The notes below the pieces were generated by a model, which saw only the letters and a list, made by a program, of their open reading frames with translations, was not told where the DNA came from and ran no database searches. A program made the position numbers and the translations under genes. 64,000 nucleotides of DNA. It comes from Enterococcus avium ATCC 14025 (GTDB lineage Bacteria > Bacillota > Bacilli > Lactobacillales > Enterococcaceae). Positions within the stretch are counted from its first letter, which is position 1. Each line of letters begins with the position of its first letter. Shown here piece by piece: positions 16,139 through 25,407 of the stretch. Location of the stretch: positions 75,528 to 139,527 of the forward strand of contig NZ_KE136362.1 of assembly GCF_000406965.1 (NCBI RefSeq), in the 5' to 3' direction.

Positions 16139-17995
16139 GTGAATATTTCTCACAGGCAAGAAAAAATTCTAGAGAAATTGTCCCTAAATCAACAACCTTC
16201 TACTGCGGGCCAGTTGTCAAAAGAGCTGGGTGTTTCTTCGAAGACGATACGGAATGATATTCAACAACTAAACCAACTTTCGGAGCTGCCGCTTGTTCTT
16301 TCAAAGGCGGGAGCAGGGTTCTCTTTAAATCCAGAGAATACCTTGTTTCAACAAGTAAAACTGGAAAAACAACCCGCTAATATTTCTTTTGAGTTGCTGA
16401 CACGTTTATTGGATCAAAAGGCTTGTGACTTTTACGAATTAGCAGATGAGTTTTTTATCAGTGAATCCACCCTTGATCGAATGGTCAAAGAATTGAATGC
16501 TTTGATCGCTAAAAATGATCAGCGGTTTTTGATTAAGCGAAAGCAAAATCAATTATTTATCGAAGGCGATGAAGCTGCTAAACGTCGGATTTTTACGTTA
16601 TTTTTAAATCAGGAAATCGAGACGAACAAGTTAAGTTTAGACAATTATTCGGATTACTTTGAGGAAATTGATTTAGCGAAATTATCTAAAACGGTTGTTC
16701 AAGTTCACCAAGAAGAGGGCTTTGCTATCAATGACTTCTCGACGATTTCATTTATTTTACATCTCGCGGTATTGTTAGAGCGAGTGAGCAAAAAAAGCTA
16801 TTTGAATGCTTCTCAGAGCGTATTGGAAAAGAACCAGAGCTGGCAGTTGACGCTGACGATGGTTAAACGCTTAGAGGAGAGCTTTGATGTTGAGATCCCG
16901 GAAAAAGAATATGCCTATATTTATCGTCTCTATTCTGGTTCGATTGTTTCTGACGAGGATTTAGCTGATAAGGAGTTAAAAAAGGTTATTAAAAGCTTAC
17001 TGGCCAGTATTGATTCGATTTTTTTGATTGATTTTACTCAAGACGAGAAAATCAATGACTACTTATTGACTCATGTTTCGGCTTTATACAAGCGTTCTGC
17101 TCATCAGCAATATTTAGTGAATCCATTATTGGATGAAATCAAAAGCAAGTTTCCTTTTGTGTATAACGTAAGTGTTTATGCGTCAGGATTTCTTCAAGAG
17201 AAGCTAGACATTCAATTTCCAGAAGACGAAGTGGCCTATCTTTCCTTGCACTTTCTTTCAGCTTTGGATAATATTCGTGCCCATAAGAAAAAGCGGATTT
17301 TACTAGTATCACCTTATGGCGTGGGAAATCAACGAGTCGTAAGGAATCAGTTGAATAAGATCCAAGACTTCGATATCGAGTTGTCTGTTGCCGAATCGAT
17401 TTTTGCTGTGACAAGTGAAATAACAGAAGACAAATCGATGATTTTAACAACGGAGCCCTTGGAGCTGAAAACAACCATTCCGATCTATCGTTATGAAGCC
17501 TTTTTGACAGAGACTGATTTGGAAAAGATTCAGCAGATCTTGATTGCAGAAAATCAAACGCCCTCTGTTTTAGCGACATTTCTCAAGGAAGAGTTATTTT
17601 TCCCGCAAAAAGAGTTTGCCAATAGAGACGAAGTGATTCAATTTCTTTGTCAGGAATTATACCAAAAAGATTACTGCGAGAAGGATTATGTGGAAAAGGT
17701 CTTAAAGCGCGAGGCATTATCTAGTACGGCGTTTGGCGATTTTTACGCGCTGCCTCATGCCATCAAACGTGAAGCGAAGAAAAATGCGGTAGCGATCTGC
17801 TCATTGGCAAAACCGGTGCAGTGGAAGGAAAAGAAGGTTAAGCTGGTTTTGCTGTTAGCGCTTAAGGAGGAACGGGATAATTCCTTTGAACAGCTGTTTG
17901 AAGAACTTGTACAGATGTTGAGCGATGCTTCTCGGGTGAAAAAACTGGCGAAGCAAACCTCATTTCGAGATTTTATGGAGCTTTGCCCAAATTGA
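16139..17995 (+). CDS. PRD-containing transcriptional activator (LicR/MtlR type)
   Basis: 618 residues. Order: N-terminal winged HTH (about 5-60), second HTH (about 80-135), two PTS regulation domains (about 170-370), a IIB-like domain (about 383-465) and a C-terminal IIA-like domain with the phospho-His in ALPHAIK (about residue 540). The IIB-like domain has Ser in LLVSPYGVGN where a Cys would be expected. Such proteins activate adjacent PTS operons when dephosphorylated by sugar transport. The GTG start follows AGGAGGGA. It most likely controls the beta-glucoside operon just upstream. Confidence 0.82.
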   Translation: MNISHRQEKILEKLSLNQQPSTAGQLSKELGVSSKTIRNDIQQLNQLSELPLVLSKAGAGFSLNPENTLFQQVKLEKQPANISFELLTRLLDQKACDFYELADEFFISESTLDRMVKELNALIAKNDQRFLIKRKQNQLFIEGDEAAKRRIFTLFLNQEIETNKLSLDNYSDYFEEIDLAKLSKTVVQVHQEEGFAINDFSTISFILHLAVLLERVSKKSYLNASQSVLEKNQSWQLTLTMVKRLEESFDVEIPEKEYAYIYRLYSGSIVSDEDLADKELKKVIKSLLASIDSIFLIDFTQDEKINDYLLTHVSALYKRSAHQQYLVNPLLDEIKSKFPFVYNVSVYASGFLQEKLDIQFPEDEVAYLSLHFLSALDNIRAHKKKRILLVSPYGVGNQRVVRNQLNKIQDFDIELSVAESIFAVTSEITEDKSMILTTEPLELKTTIPIYRYEAFLTETDLEKIQQILIAENQTPSVLATFLKEELFFPQKEFANRDEVIQFLCQELYQKDYCEKDYVEKVLKREALSSTAFGDFYALPHAIKREAKKNAVAICSLAKPVQWKEKKVKLVLLLALKEERDNSFEQLFEELVQMLSDASRVKKLAKQTSFRDFMELCPN

Positions 17996-18042
17996 AAAAC
18001 AACCGTCAGGACCCATTTATGCTGGATCTTGACGGTTGTTTT
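17996..18042. terminator. Bidirectional terminator between the PRD activator and nupC
   Basis: AAAACAACCGTCA pairs with TGACGGTTGTTTT, extended by further near-complementary bases. It has A-rich and T-rich flanks and can serve both converging genes. Confidence 0.8.
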
Positions 18043-18044
18043 AG

Positions 18045-19216
18045 TTAAAAGATCAATCCTGTAATAATAGCGCTCAGGAAACTGACCAGACTGGCGCTTA
18101 GCAAGATTTTCAACCCATGTTTAGCAACTAAATTGCCTTTTTCTTCATTCAAGCCCTTCATAGCACCGGAGATAATCCCGATGGAGGAGAAGTTGGCGAA
18201 AGAAACTAAGAAAACAGAGATGATCGCTGTCGTGCGAGGGGAGAAGTCCCAGTTACCTTTGGCTAATTCTGTCATGGCAACAAACTCATTCGTTACCAAT
18301 TTCGTAGCTATTAAACTCCCTGCATCGACTGCTTCATTCCAAGGAATCCCAGTAATGAACGCTAATGGAGCGAAAATGTAACCTAAAATTTCTTGGAAGG
18401 TCAAGCCGGTGATCTTAGCGAAAATGAAATTAATCATTGCGATCAAAGCCACAAAACCGATCAACATCGCTGCCACAGTGATCGCTACATGGAAGCCGTC
18501 CAAGATATATTCCCCAACATTTGGAAGAAGGTTTGCTCCTTATCCTCTTCAATCACCAATTCGTCATCTGCCAATTGATAGGGGTTAATGATCGATGCGA
18601 TGATGAAGCCGCCGAATAAGTTCAAGACAAGCGCAGTAATTACATAACGTGGCTGAATCAACGCCATGTAGGATCCGACAATCGACATCGAAACCGTAGA
18701 CATCGCCGAGATACTCATGGACGTCAAACGTTGTTCAGACAAAGAAGGCAGCTCCTTTTTAATAGAAATAAAGACTTCCGACTGTCCTAAAATTGCTGAA
18801 GCAATTCCGTTGTAGGATTCCAATTTGCCCATGCCATTGATTTTGCTAAGGGCTAAGCCTACACCTCTCATGAAGAGGGGCAAAATCTTCACGTAACGCA
18901 AAATTCCGATGATTGCAGAAATGAAGACGATCGGCATTAAGACATTTAAGAAGAAAGGAAAGCTGCCTTTGTTGGCGATTCCGCCAAAAACAAAATCAAC
19001 CCCAGAGCCAGCAAACCGCAGCAGTGCATCAAACACACCGGCTAAACCACTAACAATCGTTGTTCCCGCAGTCGTTCGCAACAAAATAAATCCTAATAAA
19101 AATTGCAAAACCAGCATAATCAAAATCGGTGAATACCGAATTTTTTTTCGGTCACTGCTAATGACAAAGCTCAATGCCAAGATAAGAATCAAACCAATAA
19201 TACCAATAAAACGCAA
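18045..19216 (-). pseudogene. nupC: NupC-type concentrative nucleoside transporter, frameshifted
   Basis: Two overlapping frames together give a complete CNT-family protein of about 390 residues. The first part (19216 down to 18485) has TM segments and GQSEVFISIKKELPSL. The second part (18503 down to 18045) has [21 protein letters not shown] and the conserved C-terminal helices. The break is in the C4 run at 18512-18515 (G4 on the coding strand); a fifth base would restore the frame. The start is TTG at 19216 with AGGAGTG. A real pseudogene, a reversible homopolymer switch and a sequencing error are all possible. An intact protein would import nucleosides with protons. Confidence 0.8.
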
Positions 19217-19561
19217 AAAATCACTCCTAGTTCATAATAATATCCTCATTCATCTGCAAACCAGTAAAATGAATTCGATGTTCACCCATATTTCATTTTG
19301 CAGCTTGCCGAAATTAGAAAGCTGATTTCGAAGCTGCTTCATTACTGCAGAACGGGCTTCATAGTTTAAAAATAATCTGAATCAGCTTAGCTTGTTTTTC
19401 AAAATTTTGCGAAGATTAACTATGAAAAAAGCGCTTCTATGAACAAATTCTAAAAACGAAAACACTAACAACTTCATTTTTACGGATTTTTGATGATTAC
19501 AGCTTTTCCTAAAAAAATATGCTATGCTTGAACAGAATTCTGCAGAAAAAGAGGGATGTAG
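19217..19561. other. Intergenic region between divergent nupC and busR
   Basis: 345 bases between two divergent genes. A TATGCT -10-like box lies about 35 bases before busR, but no convincing -35, operator or riboswitch was found. No BusR-like site is seen here. Confidence 0.4.
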
Positions 19562-20209
19562 ATGGACGGGGAAAACAAGAAGCGAATCTTGCTGCCACGC
19601 TATCAGCAAGTAGCAGTAGAGATTGCTGAACGGATTGCAGACCAGCGGTATCAGGTAGGAGAAAAGATTCACGCACGTTCAACGTTAGCCAGTAATTTTA
19701 ATGTTTCTCCTGAGACAGCTCGCAAGGCGATCAATGTGCTGGTTGATCTCGGGATTATGGAAGTACGTCACGGCAGCGGCGCATATGTGTTGTCACGGGA
19801 AAAAGCTAAAGTTTATTTTGAGAAATATCAGGATGTACAATCAGTCCAAGAAATCAAAAATGAGCTTCAAGAAAGTGTTGAAAAACAGAAAAGAGAATTG
19901 GAGCATGTGAGTCAGTTGTTGAATCAATTATTAGCTCAAACTAAACGTGTTCATAACGTTGCTCCTTTCGTTCCTTATGAGCTGACCTTGACCAATGAGG
20001 CGGTTCATTTGAATAGTACAGTTAATGAGCTAAATATTTGGCATGAGACGGGAGCTACGATCATTGCCATTCAGCAAAAGGATGAGCTGCTATTGTCTCC
20101 TGGTCCATATGCTAAAATTTGTGCTGGCGATACTTTGTTTTTCGTTGGAGACGAACTGGTATTGCAACGAATGCAACACTTGTTTTACCCAGAAAATGGG
20201 TCTAAATAA
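19562..20209 (+). CDS. busR: BusR-type c-di-AMP-responsive repressor (GntR HTH + RCK_C)
   Basis: 215 residues. A GntR-type winged HTH (about 12-80, PRYQQVAVEIAERIADQRYQ through EVRHGSGAYVL) is followed by a coiled-coil linker (about 82-125, rich in Glu/Lys/Gln) and a TrkA-C/RCK_C domain (about 135-212). This is the architecture of BusR of lactococci and streptococci, which binds c-di-AMP and represses busA. A busAA-busAB pair lies 1.7 kb downstream with a matching operator (21866-21903). GAGGG precedes the ATG. Confidence 0.82.
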   Translation: MDGENKKRILLPRYQQVAVEIAERIADQRYQVGEKIHARSTLASNFNVSPETARKAINVLVDLGIMEVRHGSGAYVLSREKAKVYFEKYQDVQSVQEIKNELQESVEKQKRELEHVSQLLNQLLAQTKRVHNVAPFVPYELTLTNEAVHLNSTVNELNIWHETGATIIAIQQKDELLLSPGPYAKICAGDTLFFVGDELVLQRMQHLFYPENGSK

Positions 20210-20259
20210 ATCGCACATAAAAGAGCCAATACGTTGGTTCTTTTATGTGCGATTTTTTT
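20207..20259 (+). terminator. Terminator of busR
   Basis: AAATCGCACATAAAAGA pairs with TCTTTTATGTGCGATTT almost perfectly, followed by a T-run. Confidence 0.9.
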
Positions 20260-20354
20260 CTATGTTAGCAGCTTTATAGCGACAAAACATTAAGAAATGA
20301 TAACGCTTACTACCTTATAGAAGCTATCTTTTTACTATTTATTCATGACATGAG

Positions 20355-20370
20355 AGACTTGACTAAGTCT
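20355..20370. promoter_or_regulatory. Palindrome upstream of the FAD oxidase gene
   Basis: AGACTT-GACT-AAGTCT, a perfect 6-bp inverted repeat, overlaps a TTGACT -35-like hexamer, with TATAGC 15 bases further on. It is a likely operator-promoter overlap; the regulator is not known. Confidence 0.45.
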
Positions 20371-20402
20371 ACTAATAATTATAGCGAAATGGAGGATTTA
20401 CT

Positions 20403-21743
20403 ATGCAGAAAGAATTACCGCAGTCTCTGAAGGACGTTGCAGTGTTTCCAGAAGACCCACGTTATGACAAAGTTCGCTCAAATGATTTTAAAGTAGGACA
20501 GCCCAAAATTGTTATTTTAGCCGAGACAGAAGAACAAGTCATAGAAACGATTAACTATACAGCAAGTATCAGGCAGGATCAGAACGAGAAATTTCCATTA
20601 TCAGTCAGATGCGGCGGGCATGGCTTGGCTGCTACCTCAGTAAATGATCAAGGAGTGATTCTGGATCTTTCGCAAATGAATCAGATAAGTGTTGTTGATA
20701 AAGAGAAAGGGCTTGTCAACGTTCAAGCGGGTGCTCTTTGGAGTGATGTCGCAGTAAAGCTGCATTCTGATCAATTAGTTATTTCCAGTGGTGACCACGG
20801 AGACACTGGTGTGGGTGGATTAGCAGTATCTGGCGGTATGGGAACCATTTTACGCTCCTTTGGACTAACCATTGATAAAGTTATCGAAGCAACGATTATA
20901 ACGGCAGATGGTAAAAAACACATTGTGGATAAAGAGAACGAATCTGACCTTTTTTGGGGGATTCGTGGGGGCGGTGGGCAGTTTGGTGTAGTGACCGAAT
21001 TTCTTTTCCAAGCAGATAAGGCAACTGCAGTGAATTCGAAAATTGCCAATCCAATGATTGTACAAACGATTAACTACTCGATAACGGATCTTTTTGAATT
21101 TATTCAAGGATGGCACAATTGGTTTAAAACTGCTTCAAATAAATTAACAAGTACGTTATTTTTAAATAAGGGACCCGATCAAACGATTACTGTACAAACA
21201 CGAAATTTTTGGTATGGAGAAGAAACAAGTGAATCGAAGAATGTATTGGAACAAGCGCTTCGACTAGGTACTGTTTCGGCAACTACTGAAATTTTGATGA
21301 ACTACTCTGATTTCTTTCCGGATGAGCATGCTCGTATTGAAGGAAAAAATCCGGTATTCGCGAAAAATACATTAGTGACACATATCCCGCAAGAAATCGC
21401 GGTAGAAATAGAAAAACTGTTGGAGCTGTCATTTGTTTATGGTGTAGAATTACGAGCGCTTGGCGGCGCAGTCAATGAAAAAACTGCTGATTTTAATGCG
21501 TGGCCCTTTAGAGAGGCTGAAATTATGATTGCTTATTTTTTTAATAAGGAATATACCGATCAAGCAATTCAATTATTTCAACCAATCCAAGAATTTGGGC
21601 AAGGTGTGTACGGCGCTTATTCAAGTGACACGAGTCAGGAAGAGAATGCGCGAGTTTGGCCAGGTGCAACAGGAAAGAAAATAAAAGAAGTAAAGGAAAA
21701 ATATGATCCGACGAATCTGTTTGATCAAAATCGTCAATTATAG
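20403..21743 (+). CDS. FAD-linked oxidoreductase with berberine-bridge C-terminus
   Basis: 446 residues. The PCMH-type FAD domain (about 20-200) shows VRCGGHGLAATS, with the His likely to carry the covalent flavin, and GGLAVSGGMGTILRSFGL. The C-terminal BBE segment contains YDPTNLFDQNRQL. This family oxidises sugars, alcohols or secondary metabolites with O2. The second flavin-linking Cys of bicovalent members is not evident. It sits between busR and busAA but has its own palindromic promoter region, so a role in osmotic adaptation is not implied. No signal peptide is seen. Confidence 0.82.
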   Translation: MQKELPQSLKDVAVFPEDPRYDKVRSNDFKVGQPKIVILAETEEQVIETINYTASIRQDQNEKFPLSVRCGGHGLAATSVNDQGVILDLSQMNQISVVDKEKGLVNVQAGALWSDVAVKLHSDQLVISSGDHGDTGVGGLAVSGGMGTILRSFGLTIDKVIEATIITADGKKHIVDKENESDLFWGIRGGGGQFGVVTEFLFQADKATAVNSKIANPMIVQTINYSITDLFEFIQGWHNWFKTASNKLTSTLFLNKGPDQTITVQTRNFWYGEETSESKNVLEQALRLGTVSATTEILMNYSDFFPDEHARIEGKNPVFAKNTLVTHIPQEIAVEIEKLLELSFVYGVELRALGGAVNEKTADFNAWPFREAEIMIAYFFNKEYTDQAIQLFQPIQEFGQGVYGAYSSDTSQEENARVWPGATGKKIKEVKEKYDPTNLFDQNRQL

Positions 21744-21860
21744 GTGAATATCTGCTTCTTAGCATTAAGAGGGATCTCAAAGGAATCGTTGAGATTCTTT
21801 TTTTGCAGTGAATTTTGTTGAAATTAATGCTGATTTACTGAAAATTTTCTGCATCTCCTT

Positions 21861-21889
21861 TGACAAAGTGACCACATGGTGTTAGTGTT
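21861..21889 (+). promoter_or_regulatory. Promoter of busAA-busAB
   Basis: A perfect -35 TTGACA, 17 bases, and TAGTGT as -10. The BusR-like inverted repeat begins inside the -35 box, so repressor binding would block polymerase. Confidence 0.6.
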
Positions 21890-21903
21890 GTATGGTCACT
21901 TTT
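21866..21903. promoter_or_regulatory. Bipartite BusR-type operator
   Basis: AAAGTGACCA and TGGTCACTTT form a perfect 10-bp inverted repeat separated by 18 bases. BusR is known to bind paired GTGAC-type half-sites at a fixed distance. The site overlaps the busAA promoter, and the candidate repressor is encoded at 19562. Confidence 0.7.
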
Positions 21904-21922
21904 TTTAAAAGGAGGATATTTT

Positions 21923-23122
21923 TTGAGTAAAGTTAAGGTAGAACATCTGACTAAAATATTTGGTAAGAAGCAACAACAAGCACTTGCAATGATTCAAGAA
22001 AACCGCGATAAGAATGAAATCGTGGCGCAAACAGGTGCAACTGTTGGTGTATATGACGCAAGTTTTGAAGTCGAAGAAGGAGAAATTTTTGTCATTATGG
22101 GACTTTCCGGCAGCGGAAAATCTACAATGATTCGTTTATTAAATCGTTTGATCGATCCAACATCTGGTGAAATCTATATCGACGGGAAAAATATTGCCCA
22201 AATGGATAAAGAGGCACTGCGGGAAGTGCGTCGCCATAAAATCAATATGGTCTTTCAAAATTTTGGCTTGTTTCCTCATCGAACGATTTTAGAAAATACA
22301 GAATATGGCTTGGAAGTGCGAGGTGTTCCCAAAGTTGAACGTCAGGCATTGGCTGAACAAGCATTAGAGAACTCAGGATTATTGACCTTCAAGGATCAAT
22401 ATCCAAATCAATTATCCGGTGGGATGCAGCAGCGGGTCGGCTTAGCGCGGGCTTTAGCTAATGATCCAGAGATTTTATTGATGGACGAAGCCTTTTCAGC
22501 ATTAGACCCATTGATTCGTCGGGAAATGCAGGATGAATTATTAGATTTGCAATCGAATGTGCAGAAAACGATTATTTTCATTACTCACGATTTGAATGAA
22601 GCCTTGCGAATCGGTGATCGGATCGCTTTGATGAAGGATGGACAAATCATGCAGATCGGTACTGGTGAAGAAATTCTGACTCATCCAGCGAACCAATACG
22701 TGCGTGACTTCGTGGAAGATGTCGATCGTTCAAAAGTACTAACAGCACAAAACATCATGGTTCCAGCATTAACGACCAATATCGAAGTTGATGGGCCGAA
22801 TGTCGCGTTGAACCGGATGCGTAAGGAAGAAGTCAGCATGCTTCTAGCGGTTGATCGCAAGCGCAAGCTGAAAGGAAGTCTGACAGCGGAAAAGGCGCGG
22901 GAAGCTCGTAAAAATAACCTAACATTGAAGGACGTCATCGATAAAAATGTCCGACGCATACCAAAAGATATGCTGGTTACTGATATTTTCAATCTGATTT
23001 TTGATTCGCCAGCACCGTTGGCTGTCGTTGAAGGCGACCGTTTAGTTGGGGTCGTTATCCGCGGGAGTGTCTTAGAAGCGTTGGCAGATACAGAGACTGA
23101 AGAGGTGATTGCTCATGTTTAA
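21923..23122 (+). CDS. busAA: Glycine betaine ABC transporter ATP-binding protein BusAA/OpuAA
   Basis: 399 residues. Walker [11 protein letters not shown] (about 53-62), the signature [15 protein letters not shown] (about 161-175), Walker [15 protein letters not shown], and two C-terminal CBS domains (about 275-395) that sense ionic strength in OpuA transporters. It powers import of betaine during osmotic stress. The TTG start follows AAAGGAGG. It overlaps busAB by 8 bases. Confidence 0.92.
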   Translation: MSKVKVEHLTKIFGKKQQQALAMIQENRDKNEIVAQTGATVGVYDASFEVEEGEIFVIMGLSGSGKSTMIRLLNRLIDPTSGEIYIDGKNIAQMDKEALREVRRHKINMVFQNFGLFPHRTILENTEYGLEVRGVPKVERQALAEQALENSGLLTFKDQYPNQLSGGMQQRVGLARALANDPEILLMDEAFSALDPLIRREMQDELLDLQSNVQKTIIFITHDLNEALRIGDRIALMKDGQIMQIGTGEEILTHPANQYVRDFVEDVDRSKVLTAQNIMVPALTTNIEVDGPNVALNRMRKEEVSMLLAVDRKRKLKGSLTAEKAREARKNNLTLKDVIDKNVRRIPKDMLVTDIFNLIFDSPAPLAVVEGDRLVGVVIRGSVLEALADTETEEVIAHV

Positions 23123-24839
23123 TTTTTTACAACAAGCCTTGCCCGTTGCAGATTGGGTTGAAGGATTTACTGATTGGCTAACAGGCACCTTTGCAGGACT
23201 GTTTTCAGCCTTGCAGCATGCTGGTCAATTTTTGATGGATGGGATGACCAATCTATTAACGATGATTCCGCCATTATTATTGATTCTTGTTTTGACCATT
23301 GCAGCATTTTTCATCTCCAATAAAAAATGGGGATTGACGAGTTTTACGCTGATTGGTTTGCTCTTTATCTACAATCAAGGACTGTGGATCGATTTAATGA
23401 GTACGGTCACGCTAGTTCTTTTATCTAGTGTACTTTCTATCGTCATTGGGGTTCCCTTAGGAATCTTGATGGCAAAAAATGAGACAGCGAAAAAGATCAT
23501 TACGCCAATTCTGGACTTTATGCAGACGATGCCTGGATTTGTGTATTTGATTCCAGCCGTTGCTTTCTTTGGAATCGGAATGGTTCCCGGCGTATTTGCT
23601 TCCGTGATTTTTGCTTTGCCGCCAACCGTCCGTTTTACCAATTTAGGGATTCGTCAAATTCCGAAAGAATTGGTGGAAGCATCCGATTCATTTGGCGGAA
23701 CCGGCAAACAAAAATTATTTAAATTAGAATTGCCGTTAGCCAAAAGCACGATCTTAGCAGGAATCAATCAAACGACGATGTTGGCTTTATCAATGGTTGT
23801 TATTGCTTCAATGATCGGAGCTCCCGGTCTAGGTCGTGGCGTATTGTCCGCACTGCAACGAGCACAGGTCGGAAATGGTTTTGTGAATGGTTTGGCGTTA
23901 GTAATTCTGGCTATCATCATTGACCGCTTCACTCAAAACATCAACAAACCAAAACAACAGGCGGCGGAAAAAATGCCGAAAACCAAAAAACGTAAAATCG
24001 GGATTGCGGCAGGTGTCGTAGCAGCGATCGTACTGCTTGCTTCTTTTGGCTTTGGCGGATCATCTAATGAAAACAAAGGCACGATCAATCTAACTTATGT
24101 GGAATGGGATACCGAAGTTGCTTCTACCCATGTCGTAGGAGAAGTCTTAAAAGAAATGGGCTACAATGTCAAGATGACGCCATTAGATAATGCAATTATG
24201 TGGGAATCTGTCGCAAAAGGAGAATCGGACGCGATGGTGGCTGCTTGGCTGCCAAATACCCACAAGTCTCAATTTGCTCAATACAAAGATCAAGTGGATG
24301 ATTTAGGCGTCAATTTGAAGGGTGCCAAAGTCGGGATCGTTGTTCCTGATTATATGGATGTCAATTCAATTGAAGATTTGAGCGATCAAGCCAATAAAAC
24401 GATCACTGGAATCGAACCTGGTGCCGGTGTAGTGAACGCGGCGGAAAATACGTTGAAGGCTTATCCAAACTTAGCGGATTGGAAGGTTGCTACGTCTTCT
24501 TCAGGTGCGATGACTGTGGCACTTGGCCAAGCAATCAAGAAGAAACAACCAATCGTAATCACTGGCTGGTCACCACATTGGATGTTTGCTAAATATGGTT
24601 TGAAATATTTAGAAGACCCTAAAGGAGCTATGGGTACGGAAGAAGCGATCCATACTATGGCTCGTAAAGGCTTGAAAGAGGATCATCCTGAGGCTTACAA
24701 AGTATTGGACAACTTCCATTGGACCCAAAAAGACATGGAAAGTGTCATGCTGGCAATCAATGAAGGGAAGGACCCTTCACAGGCAGCCAAAGATTGGATT
24801 AAGGACCATCAAAAAGAAGTTGATGGGTGGCAAAAATAA
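23115..24839 (+). CDS. busAB: Glycine betaine ABC transporter permease/substrate-binding fusion BusAB/OpuABC
   Basis: 574 residues. The permease domain (about 45-290) has the EAA-type loop in [23 protein letters not shown], shortened here as [11 protein letters not shown] further TM anchor (about 295-315) is followed by an extracellular substrate-binding domain (about 325-574) with Trp-rich betaine cage residues, including [10 protein letters not shown] and [10 protein letters not shown]. The fusion is the lactococcal/enterococcal arrangement. The ATG at 23115 is preferred to an upstream TTG because AGAGGTGA lies 5-6 bases before it. Confidence 0.92.
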   Translation: MFNFLQQALPVADWVEGFTDWLTGTFAGLFSALQHAGQFLMDGMTNLLTMIPPLLLILVLTIAAFFISNKKWGLTSFTLIGLLFIYNQGLWIDLMSTVTLVLLSSVLSIVIGVPLGILMAKNETAKKIITPILDFMQTMPGFVYLIPAVAFFGIGMVPGVFASVIFALPPTVRFTNLGIRQIPKELVEASDSFGGTGKQKLFKLELPLAKSTILAGINQTTMLALSMVVIASMIGAPGLGRGVLSALQRAQVGNGFVNGLALVILAIIIDRFTQNINKPKQQAAEKMPKTKKRKIGIAAGVVAAIVLLASFGFGGSSNENKGTINLTYVEWDTEVASTHVVGEVLKEMGYNVKMTPLDNAIMWESVAKGESDAMVAAWLPNTHKSQFAQYKDQVDDLGVNLKGAKVGIVVPDYMDVNSIEDLSDQANKTITGIEPGAGVVNAAENTLKAYPNLADWKVATSSSGAMTVALGQAIKKKQPIVITGWSPHWMFAKYGLKYLEDPKGAMGTEEAIHTMARKGLKEDHPEAYKVLDNFHWTQKDMESVMLAINEGKDPSQAAKDWIKDHQKEVDGWQK

Positions 24840-24850
24840 TCATAATTATA

Positions 24851-24883
24851 AAATTGCTGGTCGCATTGATCAGCAATTTTTTT
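24851..24883 (+). terminator. Terminator of busAA-busAB
   Basis: AAATTGCTG / CAGCAATTT, 9-bp perfect stem, 11-base loop, followed by TTTTTTT. Confidence 0.85.
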
Positions 24884-25163
24884 GTTAGAATTAAAGTACG
24901 GAACCGTTAATAAAAGGATGTAAGAGTAGTTACTCAACCAATTTAAGTAGAGAATCTGTCATGAAATCAAGGTCTTAAGATAACTTAATTGTTTTAATGC
25001 TGCTTATAAAGATTATGATTAGAGAAGTCACTGTACAAATAAAAGGTGCAGGATACAAAGTGCAAAATTTCTGAGGTGAAAACAGTTATAGTGAAAAATC
25101 AGGAGAGCTGTTTCAAATAAATGCTAAGCAGTCTTTTCAGAAATATTTCTTGTTCATTAGTGT

Positions 25164-25197
25164 TTTCATGATTAATGATGAAAAAAGGATGCCTTTA
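25164..25197 (+). repeat. 34-bp direct repeat, copy A
   Basis: The 34 bases beginning TTTCATGATTAATGATG match 37567-37600 at 32 positions, in the same orientation. The core is an imperfect palindrome (TTCAT ... ATGAA). The two copies bracket the two galactitol-type PTS modules. Confidence 0.7.
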
Positions 25198-25407
25198 AAG
25201 GATATAGAAAATTGATTAAGATGAATATAAGAAATAGTAAAGAGGTCGGTTCAAGGTTGCTAGTGATGCTTTTCTCAGTGATTTCGACAGGTTCAGCTAT
25301 TCTTGAAGTTATTCTTTGTATTGAACAAGCAGTTTAGTAGAAGGATAGGACTTCTCTAAAAAGCTGAGAAAAATAAGCTGTCACCAAACAGACAAGGAGG
25401 TGAGAAA

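Larger units (their letters stand above)
24840..25407. other. Long intergenic region between busAB and the first galactitol-type PTS module
   Basis: 568 AT-rich bases. It holds the busAB terminator (24851-24883) and repeat copy A (25164-25197). No frame longer than a few dozen codons with a ribosome site, no convincing promoter and no riboswitch fold were found. Confidence 0.5.

Noticed and set aside
17139..17579. 146-codon frame on the minus strand inside the PRD activator
   Set aside because: It is an antisense shadow of the IIB-like region, and no family is recognised.
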